DNA of 64,000 bases, from assembly GCA_046635845.1 (NCBI GenBank), contig JAQQXN010000001.1, one strand, 5' to 3'. The DNA is from UBA168 sp011055275 (GTDB lineage Archaea > Thermoproteota > Thermoprotei_A > Marsarchaeales > UBA168). This document shows, in pieces, positions 17,822 through 25,930 of this stretch (the first letter of the stretch is position 1; every line of letters begins with the position of its first letter). The position numbers and the translations under genes are program-made. The notes beneath the pieces are model-generated. The model ran no database searches. It had not been told where the DNA came from and was given only the letters and a program-made list of their open reading frames with translations.

Positions 17822-18700
17822 TTAACGATGGGCACCTCGCGCCGACAGCACCGCAGGGAGCAGAAACGGGAGGATTATGCTGAGAACGAGGCCGTTAAAG
17901 AGGGCGATTTCCTTGTAATCGTCCCCCAGGCTCGTAGCGTAAAGGGAGAGCGTGTCATCCATAGTGGTGGATCCGCCGATTGTAAGAAGGGCCCCAGGTT
18001 TCTGGTTCCGCAGCGCCGGCACCACAAAAAAGGTGAGCTGTTCCCTTAGGAAATTCACCATGAAGCCAACCATGCCAAACGTCGGGCCGAAGTAAGATGA
18101 TATGAGAGGCCCATCGAGGCTGTACCAGCCCAGGCCTACGGAAGCCGCAATGGCGAACTTAACGTTAAGGCCGAAGACCAACGAAGATAGAACCCCTCCG
18201 ATAAGGGCGCCAGCTAGGGCTGAGAAGGGTATCCAGGAGTGCTTGAGGTCACGCTTGAAAGAGCCAAAGGTTATGGACGGGCCCATGTCTATGCCTATGA
18301 CGATCACGAGAACTATGAGAAGTATCGTTATGTCAAGGCTCGCACTAGGGAGGATTACGAGCGAACCGAGGGCCCAGCCCGTGGCAGCGCACGCTATGAA
18401 CACGTAAGGTAGCTTGCCCCTTTGGGCCTGCTTTGAGCGGCGCTTTCCCTCATCATCTCTGAAGGCATATGCCAGGGCGTAGCCTATGGCCACGGAGGGT
18501 ATCAATATCTCAGCCGAGCTCACGAAGAGAGATCCAATGGCGGGAAGCGACCTGATCTCGTTGCCAGCCCACATACCCATTAAGAATATCAGCGCTCCAG
18601 TTACGAAGGGAAGCATCCTTCCCGCCCACCTTATCTTGGTGATTCTTCCCACTGCCATGGAAGAGGCAAGCGCAGCTAGGTAAATGTAGATGAACTCCAT
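17822..18700 (-). CDS. lysO: LysO-family (DUF340) membrane exporter
   Basis: 292 residues with about eight hydrophobic segments. The C-terminal half carries GLGWYSLDGPLISSYFGP, FMVNFLREQLTF and IGGSTTMDDTLSLYA, the pattern of the LysO (YbjE) lysine exporter family. It probably exports lysine or a related amino acid across the cytoplasmic membrane; substrate is by family only. ATG 18700 has a TATA-like GCTTTTAGG (rc of 18721-18729) at -26, which lies inside the 3' end of the neighbouring alaX gene. Confidence 0.8.
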   Translation of the reverse strand: MEFIYIYLAALASSMAVGRITKIRWAGRMLPFVTGALIFLMGMWAGNEIRSLPAIGSLFVSSAEILIPSVAIGYALAYAFRDDEGKRRSKQAQRGKLPYVFIACAATGWALGSLVILPSASLDITILLIVLVIVIGIDMGPSITFGSFKRDLKHSWIPFSALAGALIGGVLSSLVFGLNVKFAIAASVGLGWYSLDGPLISSYFGPTFGMVGFMVNFLREQLTFFVVPALRNQKPGALLTIGGSTTMDDTLSLYATSLGDDYKEIALFNGLVLSIILPFLLPAVLSARGAHR

Positions 18701-18721
18701 CCCAGAGCAGCAGGTAAGTGC

Positions 18722-19471
18722 CTAAAAGCCTGAGCTAGGTGAAAGCGTTATCTCGATCCTCTTGTTGTGCTTTCCCTTGTTTTCGAACTTCTCAAAGCTT
18801 ATCTTTCCAATCTCTCCCGTGCTCTTGACGTGGGTTCCGCCGTCCATCTGCTGGTCAAGACCAACTATCTCAACCACCCTCACGTAGTTGAGCTGCGAGA
18901 GAAGCTCCTCTCCTGGCCTGGTGCGCGCCAAATCCGGTGTCGTAGCGGCCTCCTCCTTTGTGAGGAACTTCACCCTCACCTCCCTGTTCTTTTTGACTTC
19001 CTCGTTCACCTCCTGCTCTAGGGCGGGAAGGTCCTCGCGCCTTAGCGTGGGCCAGTCAAGGTCAAAGCGGGCCCTGTCCTCGTATATGTTGCTTCCAGTG
19101 AGAAAGCCCTCTTTGTGGTCCCTGATTATGACCGCATCTATGAGGTGAATCGCGGTGTGGAACCTCATGAGCCTGTAGCGCCGCTCCCAGTTTAGGATTC
19201 CCGTCACCTCAGCGCCCACCTGGGGAAGCGGGCCGCCCTGCACGAAATGGCTTACCTTAGGATTTTCATCGCTTCCCCCCTTCTGCACGTCGACGACCTC
19301 AAGCCTCTCTCCGTCTAGCGTTATGAAGCCGGTGTCGTGTGGCTGCCCGCCACCCGTGGGGTAGAAGGCAGTGCGATCGAGGACCACGTAGTTTTCTCCG
19401 GTCTCAATGACCTTGGCCTTGAACTCCTTAACGTAAGAGTCATGAAGGTAGATCAGGTTGTCATATGGCAT
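18722..19471 (-). CDS. alaX: Alanyl-tRNA trans-editing protein AlaX
   Basis: 249 residues of the AlaX-M type: an N-terminal beta-barrel domain (TAFYPTGGGQPHDTGF) and an editing domain with Zn ligands in RFHTAIHLIDA and QQMDGGTHVKSTGEIG. It hydrolyses Ser- or Gly-mischarged tRNA-Ala. The position that is usually Cys in CGGTH is Asp here (MDGGTH). TATA-like ACGTTTAAGT (rc of 19491-19500) lies 26 nt upstream of the ATG. It is divergent from the macro-domain gene, with a 65-nt shared promoter region. Confidence 0.88.
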   Translation of the reverse strand: MPYDNLIYLHDSYVKEFKAKVIETGENYVVLDRTAFYPTGGGQPHDTGFITLDGERLEVVDVQKGGSDENPKVSHFVQGGPLPQVGAEVTGILNWERRYRLMRFHTAIHLIDAVIIRDHKEGFLTGSNIYEDRARFDLDWPTLRREDLPALEQEVNEEVKKNREVRVKFLTKEEAATTPDLARTRPGEELLSQLNYVRVVEIVGLDQQMDGGTHVKSTGEIGKISFEKFENKGKHNKRIEITLSPSSGF

Positions 19472-19514
19472 AACGTTCCTTTTTCAACGTACTTAAACGT
19501 AACGGCACTTTTTT

Positions 19515-19530
19515 ACGCTGGCGCCAGCGT
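19515..19530. promoter_or_regulatory. Perfect 16-bp palindrome, candidate operator
   Basis: ACGCTGGCGCCAGCGT reads identically on both strands. It starts just after the TATA-like tttttta (about 19509-19515) of the macro-domain gene and ends 6 nt before its ATG, so a bound dimer would cover the transcription start. A hairpin at the very 5' end of the mRNA is the alternative. Confidence 0.5.
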
Positions 19531-19536
19531 TTCTGC

Positions 19537-20097
19537 ATGGAGGTCTCTGTGGGCGGATGTAGGTTGGTGCTGAAAATGGGGGACATAACGGAGGAGGACA
19601 CGGAGGCCATAGTCAACGCGGCAAACTCATCCCTCATGGGGGGAGGAGGCGTCGACGGCGCGGTGCACGCCAAAGGAGGGAAACGTATAGACGAGGAGTG
19701 CGCAGAAATAAGGAGAACTCTCTATCCCAGAGGCCTGCCCCCTGGGAAAGCGGTCATAACGTCAGGAGGGAGGCTGAAGGCAAGGTACGTCATACATACC
19801 GTTGGGCCAATTTGGAGGGGAGGAACCGCGGGCGAACAGCGCACGCTTTACAGTGCCTACAGGTCCTCGCTTGAGCTTGCGGTTAAAAAGGGGATAAGCT
19901 CTGTGTCATTTCCAGCCATAAGCACGGGAGCGTATGGCTATCCCATGAGGCAAGCCCTTGAAGTAGCCATCGACGCCATAACCTCCTTCCTCAAGGAGAA
20001 CGGGAGGCCCAAGGAGGTCAGGCTAGTTCTTTACAACAGGTCAGACCTGGAGCTCGGTGAGGAAGTGGTGAGGGAAAGGTTCGGACTATCGAAATAG
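19537..20097 (+). CDS. Macro-domain ADP-ribose-binding hydrolase (MacroD/YmdB-like)
   Basis: 186 residues spanning a single macro domain. KMGDITEEDTEAIVNAANSS with LMGGGGVDGAVHAKGG is the MacroD-type signature; YVIHTVGPIW and SFPAISTGAYGYP complete the ADP-ribose pocket. Members hydrolyse O-acetyl-ADP-ribose and mono-ADP-ribosyl-Glu/Asp linkages. TATA-like ttttttacg at 19509-19517 supports a leaderless ATG. A PadR regulator and ABC exporter follow but have their own promoter. Another ADP-ribosyl-related fold (the ARH-like protein) lies 6.5 kb downstream. Confidence 0.88.
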   Translation: MEVSVGGCRLVLKMGDITEEDTEAIVNAANSSLMGGGGVDGAVHAKGGKRIDEECAEIRRTLYPRGLPPGKAVITSGGRLKARYVIHTVGPIWRGGTAGEQRTLYSAYRSSLELAVKKGISSVSFPAISTGAYGYPMRQALEVAIDAITSFLKENGRPKEVRLVLYNRSDLELGEEVVRERFGLSK

Positions 20098-20141
20098 ATC
20101 TATTAGTCGATACACTTATAAGGCCCCCACAAAATAACATC

Positions 20142-20615
20142 ATGATCTATGATCACAAGGACTTTCCTTACGGGGACGTTCGCTCTTCTCCGCCCCCTCC
20201 ACCACCCATAGCGAGGGATTACCACGGGCGCAGCGGCTTGAGGGGCTGGGTAATCATCATACTGGGAAAGGGGCCCAGAAACGGGGCCGAGATAATGGAC
20301 GAGATCGAGACCATGTCTTTTGGCTGGTGGAGGCCTTCGCCCGGTTCCCTATATCCCGCCCTTGAGGCCATGGTTAAGGAGGGAGTGATAAAGAAGGGGG
20401 AAGATGGCAGGTACGAGCTTACGGAATCTGGAAAGGATGAGTTCAATAAGTTCAGGAGGGGGAGGACGAGCACTCCAGAAAACATAGAGGAGATGATTAC
20501 GAACATGGAGGGTTACCTGTCCTACATGGAGGAGCAGGGAAAGGGGGCAGTGCAGCCATATGCGGAGAGCTTAAGGAAGGTTGCCCAAAGGATCAATAAG
20601 CTCGTGGGTGAGTAA
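20142..20615 (+). CDS. PadR-family transcriptional regulator
   Basis: 157 residues: a proline-rich N-terminal arm (six consecutive Pro near residue 17-22), the PadR winged helix (GWVIIILGKGPRNGAEIMDEIE, PSPGSLYPALEAMVKEGVIKK, RYELTESGKDEF) and a C-terminal helical dimerisation region. PadR proteins usually repress adjacent drug or lipid exporters and release on ligand. A strong TATA box cacttataagg (20112-20122) lies 26 nt before ATG. The ABC exporter follows 1 nt after the stop, so autoregulation with the exporter is likely. Confidence 0.87.
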   Translation: MIYDHKDFPYGDVRSSPPPPPPIARDYHGRSGLRGWVIIILGKGPRNGAEIMDEIETMSFGWWRPSPGSLYPALEAMVKEGVIKKGEDGRYELTESGKDEFNKFRRGRTSTPENIEEMITNMEGYLSYMEEQGKGAVQPYAESLRKVAQRINKLVGE

Positions 20616-20616
20616 G

Positions 20617-21654
20617 GTGACGGAGGAAGTTCAAGAGAAAAAAGGGGAAAGCGAACAGGATTATGCCATAGCAGCTGAGAACCTTACCAAGGTGTTCGGC
20701 AGCTTTGTGGCGGTTGATCACATATCCTTCAAGGTGAGGAGGAACGAGATATTCGGCTTTTTGGGGCCTAATGGTGCGGGAAAGAGCACCACGATCAACA
20801 TGCTTACGACGCTTCTGAAGCCTACCGAGGGCACGGCAAGGGTTAACGGCTTTGACATAGTTAAGGAGCCCGCAAAGGTTAGGCAGAGCATTGGTGTTGT
20901 CCCTCAGGAGTATACCGCGGACGAGGACCTAACCGGATGGGAGAACGTGCTCATGGTGGGAGACCTCTATGGCCTTCCAAGGTCCTTCACCAAGCAGAGG
21001 GCCAAGGAGCTGCTCGAAATGGTAGAGCTGACCGCGGCCGCGAACAAGAAGGTCGAAAACTACTCGGGAGGCATGAGAAGGAGGCTTGAGATAGCCATGG
21101 GGCTAATAAACCAGCCCTCTGTCCTCTTCTTGGACGAGCCTACGCTCGGGCTCGACGTGCAAACCAGGGCGGCCATATGGAGCTACATAAGCAAGCTCAG
21201 GGAGGAGTACGGCATGACCATAATGGTGACCACACACTACTTGGAGGAGGCAGATGCCTATTGCGACAGGATAGCCATAATTGACCACGGCAAGATACTG
21301 AAGATAGGCACGCCCAGAGAGCTTAAGGAGGGGCTTGGAGGAGATGTGGTAACGCTCACCGTAAGCGGAAGCGTTGACGTAGCAAAGAAGGCGATAGAAG
21401 AGCTGCTGGCCATAGAGGCCGATGATGTGGATCCAACGACGATCAGGTTCAAGGTCGCCGATGCCAGCACGGCGGTTCCGAAGCTTCTTGAGGTGTTGTC
21501 GGGGCGCGGGATAAAGATATCGAGGCTTTCCATAACCGAACCGACCATGGACGAGGTCTACATGGAGTACACGGGAAGGAGCCTAAGGGACGAGGAGGTA
21601 AGCTCGGAAGAGGCCTTCAAGCAGAGGGCAACCATAAGGAGGGCGAGGTCTTGA
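20617..21654 (+). CDS. ABC-2 type exporter ATPase (DrrA-like)
   Basis: 345 residues. Walker A GPNGAGKST, Q-loop VVPQEYTADEDLTG, signature YSGGMRRRLEIA, Walker B VLFLDEPTLGLD and H-loop TTHYLEEAD are all intact; a C-terminal DUF4162-like domain begins near residue 230. GTG 20617 is preferred over the in-frame GTG 20608 because GGTGA at 20605-20610 then serves as Shine-Dalgarno at suitable spacing. It pairs with the following permease to export a hydrophobic compound or lipid, and is presumably controlled by the upstream PadR. Confidence 0.88.
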   Translation: MTEEVQEKKGESEQDYAIAAENLTKVFGSFVAVDHISFKVRRNEIFGFLGPNGAGKSTTINMLTTLLKPTEGTARVNGFDIVKEPAKVRQSIGVVPQEYTADEDLTGWENVLMVGDLYGLPRSFTKQRAKELLEMVELTAAANKKVENYSGGMRRRLEIAMGLINQPSVLFLDEPTLGLDVQTRAAIWSYISKLREEYGMTIMVTTHYLEEADAYCDRIAIIDHGKILKIGTPRELKEGLGGDVVTLTVSGSVDVAKKAIEELLAIEADDVDPTTIRFKVADASTAVPKLLEVLSGRGIKISRLSITEPTMDEVYMEYTGRSLRDEEVSSEEAFKQRATIRRARS

Positions 21655-22532
21655 TGGCTCAGCGCGTGAAAGTCGATAACGGCCCGCTGCACGGGCTTTG
21701 GGCGATAACCAACAGGGAGCTGAAGAAGTGGTACAAGAACTACGTACTCTTGGCCATGTCGCTTGTGCAGCCCATCCTCTGGCTTGGCCTGTTTGGGAAA
21801 TCCATGAACTTGGGTTCACTTTTTACCGCAAACGCGCTCAACATACCTGGGCTTAACATACCAAAGTCAGTCATCGATGCCTTCGGCGCTGCGGTCATGA
21901 AGAGCACTTTTGGGACTTCTAGCTACTTCTCTTTCCTGGCTGTGGGAATGCTAGCCTTCATAGTCCTCTTCACTTCAATGCAGAGCGGCATGAGCATAGT
22001 TTGGGACAGGCGGCTCGGCTTTCTGTCGAAGATAATGACGACCTCCGTTCCCAGGGGAAACATAATAGTGGGAAAGGCCCTGTCCTCGGTGCTTAAGTCG
22101 CTGGCGCAGGCCACCATAGTGCTCATAATCGCCACGCTGCTTGGCCTGCAGTACAGGAGTGGCGTAAACGTCCTCGACTTCGTTGGGATGTATGTGGCGC
22201 TTTTCCTCATGTCCCTTGGGCTTTCATCCATATTTCTGATGCTCGCGTTGAGGTCCACGAGCTGGGAATCGCAGATGGCCATCATGAACCTTCTTAACAT
22301 GCCTTTGCTGTTTGCCAGCAATGCCTTTTACCCCGTAAGCCTTATGCCGGGATGGCTGAAGCCCGTCGTTGAGGTAAACCCCATAAGCTACGCCAACGAC
22401 ATCGACAGGCAACTTCTTCTTGGGTCCACGGGGATGAACTCGCTCGCCTTTGACTTTGCTTTTTTGGCGGGCTTCGCGGTAGTCTTCACGGCGATCTCCA
22501 TGTACATGTCATGGAAGTATCTCACTAAGTGA
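21654..22532 (+). CDS. ABC-2 type exporter permease
   Basis: 292 residues with six predicted membrane segments and the ABC-2 motif region (ANAFYPVSLMPGWLKPVVEVNPISYANDIDRQLLLG) typical of DrrB-like permeases. ATG 21654 overlaps the ATPase stop TGA by one base; GAGGT five nt before is the likely Shine-Dalgarno, and TTG 21651 is an alternative. It completes the PadR-ATPase-permease operon. A T-run follows the stop. Confidence 0.87.
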   Translation: MAQRVKVDNGPLHGLWAITNRELKKWYKNYVLLAMSLVQPILWLGLFGKSMNLGSLFTANALNIPGLNIPKSVIDAFGAAVMKSTFGTSSYFSFLAVGMLAFIVLFTSMQSGMSIVWDRRLGFLSKIMTTSVPRGNIIVGKALSSVLKSLAQATIVLIIATLLGLQYRSGVNVLDFVGMYVALFLMSLGLSSIFLMLALRSTSWESQMAIMNLLNMPLLFASNAFYPVSLMPGWLKPVVEVNPISYANDIDRQLLLGSTGMNSLAFDFAFLAGFAVVFTAISMYMSWKYLTK

Positions 22533-22540
22533 TAGCTTAT

Positions 22541-22552
22541 CGCTTTTTTAGC
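22541..22552 (+). terminator. Oligo-T transcription terminator, candidate
   Basis: A run of six T (22544-22549) comes 12 nt after the permease stop and is followed by a GC-rich region with a CCCTCGC-cct-GCGAGGG hairpin near 22585. Archaeal RNA polymerase stops at T-runs, so this is a plausible end of the PadR operon. Confidence 0.35.
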
Positions 22553-22688
22553 CCGGCGGGGGTTCAAGGGACTGAAATCGTCCCTCGCCCTGCGAGGGCG
22601 GGGTGTTTCATCGGTGAGACGCCAAGGCGACCTCTGGCTCGGTCGAAAGGATTCGCGCGGGTCCCTCATGAGGTATATGTAAGGAAGT

Positions 22689-22720
22689 CTTTATATATAG
22701 CATACGTTTTATATATGATT
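22689..22720 (+). promoter_or_regulatory. Promoter with tandem TTTATATAT boxes
   Basis: TTTATATAT occurs at 22690-22698 and again at 22708-22716. The first is at the position expected of a TATA box for the GTG at 22726. The second lies between that box and the start codon, where a bound repressor would block initiation, so it may be an autoregulatory site for the ArsR-like product. Confidence 0.5.
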
Positions 22721-22725
22721 GAGAT

Positions 22726-23037
22726 GTGCCCAAAAAACTCGATGAGGTGGTCAGCGTCATGAAGGTGCTGGCCAATCCCATAAGGCTAAGGATGATAGCT
22801 TCCCTGTACGACTCTCCGAAGCACGTCTACGCCCTTGCCAAGGAGATGGGGCTTTCCTATCCACTTGCGCTGCTCTACCTGAGATCTCTCGAAGAGGTGG
22901 GGCTTGTGGAAAGCACCGAGAGCAAAGAGGCTGGAGAAAGGGAAAAGAGGGTCTACAGGGTAAGGGACTTCGTCTTGGAAATATCTCCTAAGGAGATAGC
23001 GGCAATCGTCAGGGGTGAGCACCGTGAGCAAGGCTGA
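22726..23037 (+). CDS. ArsR-like winged-helix transcriptional regulator
   Basis: 103 residues. VLANPIRLRMIASLYDSPKHVYALAKEMGLSYPLALLYLRSLEEVGLVES is a complete winged helix-turn-helix, followed by a beta-wing (EKRVYRVRDFVLEISPKEI). No Cys pair for metal sensing is present, so the signal is unknown. GTG start; the strong AT-rich promoter directly upstream fits. It leads an operon of six overlapping genes ending in an ABC-2 exporter and is the probable regulator of that operon. Confidence 0.8.
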   Translation: MPKKLDEVVSVMKVLANPIRLRMIASLYDSPKHVYALAKEMGLSYPLALLYLRSLEEVGLVESTESKEAGEREKRVYRVRDFVLEISPKEIAAIVRGEHREQG

Positions 23038-23377
23038 GCTTATACTTGCCGCCCTTACAAGTGCAACCATAGGCGCCGCGGTCCCCATAGCCTCGCTTTA
23101 TTACATGAGTAAAGGGCTTAGCCCCGTCGTTGGGTTCGTGACCATATTTCTTTCCCTAGGAGTGGCGCTGGCGCTTGGAGCGATCGGCTTTGGAACGGGA
23201 TATCACGATCAGCTCAACGTGGGGGACCTGGAGAGGATAAGGCTGCTGCGCGCCGGCCTCAGGTCCGTAGCAGAGGATCTGGACAGCTCGGTCGAGCTGC
23301 TGAAGGAGATAAGGGACCTGCTTTCGGTGGGCGATCAGAGTGAGCGACGGCCGCACCTTGGACGACATGAGCGATGA
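23024..23377 (+). CDS. Small two-helix membrane protein
   Basis: 117 residues: two hydrophobic helices (about 5-27 and 33-55), then a charged helical region (LERIRLLRAGLRSVAEDLDSSVELLKEIRDLLS) with coiled-coil character facing the cytosol. I do not recognise a named family. GTG 23024 is favoured because GGGGTGAG (23012-23019) is a good Shine-Dalgarno for it; GTG 23015 is the alternative. It overlaps the regulator gene by 14 nt and the next small gene by 38 nt. It may anchor the bactofilin-like protein or act as a membrane sensor; that is inference. Confidence 0.7.
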   Translation: MSKAELILAALTSATIGAAVPIASLYYMSKGLSPVVGFVTIFLSLGVALALGAIGFGTGYHDQLNVGDLERIRLLRAGLRSVAEDLDSSVELLKEIRDLLSVGDQSERRPHLGRHER

Positions 23378-23471
23378 GGAGGTAATAGAGCTACTTGGAA
23401 AGAGGGCAAGCGAGATGCGGGAGCTCCTTGTTCAGATAAGGGATCAGCTCAAGAGGGTGGAGGGCAAGTGA
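23340..23471 (+). CDS. 43-residue helical protein encoded in overlapping frame
   Basis: A 44-codon frame from GTG 23340 to TGA 23471 encodes a highly charged, all-helical peptide (MSDEEVIELLGKRASEMRE and LLVQIRDQLKRVEGK are its core) with leucine heptads. Its stop overlaps the next gene's GTG as GTGA, the coupling used by the other genes here, which argues it is translated. An internal ATG at 23367 would shorten the overlap with the preceding gene. No family is recognised; it resembles the coiled-coil tail of the preceding protein. Confidence 0.55.
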   Translation: MSDGRTLDDMSDEEVIELLGKRASEMRELLVQIRDQLKRVEGK

Positions 23472-24208
23472 GCAGTTTCGACAGGCATTACGCGCGGCTG
23501 GGCAGGGGAGAAAGCGATCCCTGCTTCAGGCAATATCCCGAGGGCGTGAGGACCGTAAGCGGCAGCGCTGCCTTTGACTCGTTGGCCGCGTCGAGGATCG
23601 CGTGCAGCGGCAGCGTGCTTGTGAACGGGGAGCTTGCCGCGCGGCAGCTGAGCGTTAGCGGATCGCTGCGCGCTGGAACGGTGTCCTGCTGCGACGCCAG
23701 GATCTCGGGCTCAGCCGTTGTGGCAGGTCCTGCCTCGTTTGGGACGCTCTCCGTGAGCGGATCGATGGTCATCAAGGAAAAGGTGGACTGCAGCGTTTGC
23801 GAGTCTTCGGGAAGCATCGAGGCAGAGGAGATCACGACAGACAGCCTCGAGGCCAGCGGCTTCATTATGGCAGAAGAGGTGAAGTGCACGAGATTTAACC
23901 TGGAAGGAGGGGGAAAGGTTTCCATCGTCAGGGCTACCGATGTGAGGGTCAACAGGAGCCCCCACAGGATCTTCTTGTCGTTCAGAAGGAAGGACTTTGA
24001 GTTCAAGGAGATCATCGCAACTGAAACGGCAGAGCTGAGCATGGCCGTTGGTCACCTCGTGGCAGCAAAAACCGTTAAGTTGGGAAGGGGATGCAGGGTG
24101 GATCTGGTATACTACGTGGATGACTACGAGGTGGAAGAAGGGGTATCTGTTGGGTCAGCCAATAGGGTCAGTTCCTTGGATGGGATCGAAGATGGAAATG
24201 GGAGTTGA
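23468..24208 (+). CDS. Bactofilin-like polymer-forming beta-helix protein
   Basis: 246 residues. From about residue 25 to 150 the protein consists of short repeats of about 10-20 residues with recurrent S-G-S turns (VSGSAAF, CSGSVLVNGELAA, VSGSLRAG, ISGSAVVAG, VSGSMVIKEKV, SSGSIEAEE), the pattern of a right-handed beta-helix as in bactofilins. A second, less regular beta-rich part follows. Bactofilins polymerise without nucleotide and scaffold membrane-associated machinery. GTG start couples to the preceding small gene, and the ABC ATPase start overlaps its 3' end. Role in this archaeon unknown; a scaffold for the exporter is one idea. Confidence 0.65.
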   Translation: MSSFDRHYARLGRGESDPCFRQYPEGVRTVSGSAAFDSLAASRIACSGSVLVNGELAARQLSVSGSLRAGTVSCCDARISGSAVVAGPASFGTLSVSGSMVIKEKVDCSVCESSGSIEAEEITTDSLEASGFIMAEEVKCTRFNLEGGGKVSIVRATDVRVNRSPHRIFLSFRRKDFEFKEIIATETAELSMAVGHLVAAKTVKLGRGCRVDLVYYVDDYEVEEGVSVGSANRVSSLDGIEDGNGS

Positions 24209-25121
24209 AGTGAGGGACCTGACAAAGTACTACACTGCCCCAACGCTTACCAAGGCCTTGGATGGGGTCTCCTTTGAAGTCGGGCAGGGCGAGGTGTTCG
24301 GGCTGCTTGGAGAGAACGGAGCTGGTAAGACCACCCTCGTCAAGGTCCTTGCCACACTTCTGCTTCCTGATAGGGGAACGGCAAGGGTTGCGGGGCATGA
24401 CGTGGTGAAGGAACCCTCTCAGGTCAGGATGTCCATAGGCTACGCCGGTCAAGACTCCGAAAAGTCCGCGTATTGGAGATTAACGGCAAGGGAGAACCTA
24501 GTCTACTTCTCGGTCGCTCTTCACGGCATGAAAAGAGAAGAAGCGGAGGCAAGAATAGAGGAGTTTGCTGATCAGCTTGGCTTCTCGAAGCTTGATCGGG
24601 AGTTCAGCTCGCTCTCAGGTGGTGAAAAGCAGATGGTGATCATAATTCGCTCTCTTTTGCACGATCCCAGCGTGGTCTTCATGGACGAGCCATCCAAGAG
24701 CCTTGATCCCCTTGCCGCCAGGAGGATGAGGGATTTCGTGAGGAAATTGGCGAGGGATGACGGGGTAACGGTTATGCTAACGACGCATAACATGCAAGAG
24801 GCCGAGGAGCTCTGCGATAGGTTGGCCTTTCTTGACGGTGGCAAGCTCGTCTTCGTTGGATCACCAGCAGAGTTCAAGCGCGTAGAGGCGTACGAGGTAA
24901 TTGAAGTTGACGCTGACCTGAATGAGGTCGAGAGCGTCCCCGGCTTAGTGGAGATCAGAAGGGGGGCAAGCACCAAGCTGCTGGTAACCGATACCTCCGA
25001 GGCACTACCGGCCGTAATTGGCGTGCTGCGTGAAAAGGGAATAAAGACGAGGCTGAGGGTTGAGGGCCCTTCTCTAGAGGACGCTTACCTACACTTTGCG
25101 AGACAGGGGGATGAGCCATGA
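24192..25121 (+). CDS. ABC transporter ATPase of the bactofilin operon
   Basis: 309 residues. Walker A GENGAGKTT, Q-loop GYAGQDSEKSAYWRL, signature LSGGEKQMVII, Walker B VVFMDEPSKSLD (Ser in place of the usual Thr) and H-loop TTHNMQEAEEL. A C-terminal accessory domain follows residue 220. ATG 24192 overlaps the bactofilin-like gene by 17 nt; ATG 24198 and 24180 are alternatives. It forms a pair with the following ABC-2 permease. Confidence 0.87.
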   Translation: MEMGVEVRDLTKYYTAPTLTKALDGVSFEVGQGEVFGLLGENGAGKTTLVKVLATLLLPDRGTARVAGHDVVKEPSQVRMSIGYAGQDSEKSAYWRLTARENLVYFSVALHGMKREEAEARIEEFADQLGFSKLDREFSSLSGGEKQMVIIIRSLLHDPSVVFMDEPSKSLDPLAARRMRDFVRKLARDDGVTVMLTTHNMQEAEELCDRLAFLDGGKLVFVGSPAEFKRVEAYEVIEVDADLNEVESVPGLVEIRRGASTKLLVTDTSEALPAVIGVLREKGIKTRLRVEGPSLEDAYLHFARQGDEP

Positions 25122-25930
25122 GCAACTTCTTGAGGCTTCTGGAGTACATGACTTGGCGCAGGTTTATAGAGCTAACTAGGTACAGGGCTAACCTTGTGGC
25201 AGGCATCACGAGCCCGCTCATATGGTCTGCAGCGTTCTTCCTCCTAGTTCCCTTTTACTCCAGAAGCGGGATGTCCTCAGTCATTGGCACGTCCAACTAT
25301 GGTGCATACCTAGTGCTTGGTTTGTCCATGATATCGTTTCAGTCCATAGCCCTTTGGAGCGGGGCTAACAACTTTACGTGGGAGTTGACCACGGGGCTGA
25401 TTGACTACTCCTTTTCATCTCCCATATCCAAGTACGCGTACATCGAGGCAGTGATAGTTTCGGATGCAGTGCTCTCGCTGATCCTGTACGATAGCCCGTT
25501 TCTTGCCGTTGCGTTCCTGCTATCTGCCCGCACGCTTTCGCTTCCCGGATTTGCGTATGGCATGATCGCATACGGCCTTACGATTGTCGCGCTATCTCAG
25601 ATCGGGGTAGCGTTTTCTGCTCTGACGCTGCTGTATAAGAACGTCAGCAACGTCTTCGAGTTCATAAACATGGCGTTTCAGTTCTTAACTGGGATGATCA
25701 TACCGCTTCAGGTTTTGCCGGATTTCGTAAGGGACGCTTCCGTCTTCATACCCCTGACTTTTGGCATCGACCTCTCCAGGCATTACGTGCTGCTTTCTAG
25801 CACGATCTTTCCCATTGACATGGAGTGGTTGGGCCTAGGCCTACAGCTCGCATCTCTTCTTTTAGCATCAACGCTGATATTCAGGTTTGTGGAGAGGAAG
25901 GCAAGGAAGAACGGTTTCCATTACGTCTGA
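25118..25930 (+). CDS. ABC-2 type permease of the bactofilin operon
   Basis: 270 residues with six hydrophobic segments; the stretch FINMAFQFLTGMIIPLQVLPDFVRDASVFIPLTFGIDLSRHYVL matches the ABC-2 permease C-terminal region. Its ATG overlaps the ATPase stop as ATGA. It is the last gene of the ArsR/bactofilin operon; substrate unknown, with export of a lipid, polymer precursor or toxic compound all possible. Confidence 0.85.
   Translation: MSNFLRLLEYMTWRRFIELTRYRANLVAGITSPLIWSAAFFLLVPFYSRSGMSSVIGTSNYGAYLVLGLSMISFQSIALWSGANNFTWELTTGLIDYSFSSPISKYAYIEAVIVSDAVLSLILYDSPFLAVAFLLSARTLSLPGFAYGMIAYGLTIVALSQIGVAFSALTLLYKNVSNVFEFINMAFQFLTGMIIPLQVLPDFVRDASVFIPLTFGIDLSRHYVLLSSTIFPIDMEWLGLGLQLASLLLASTLIFRFVERKARKNGFHYV

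Noticed and set aside
22560..22680. GC-rich hairpin (CCCTCGC/GCGAGGG) as a possible riboswitch or C/D-box RNA.
   Set aside because: No C and D boxes in proper arrangement and no known riboswitch core; it may only be part of the upstream terminator region.
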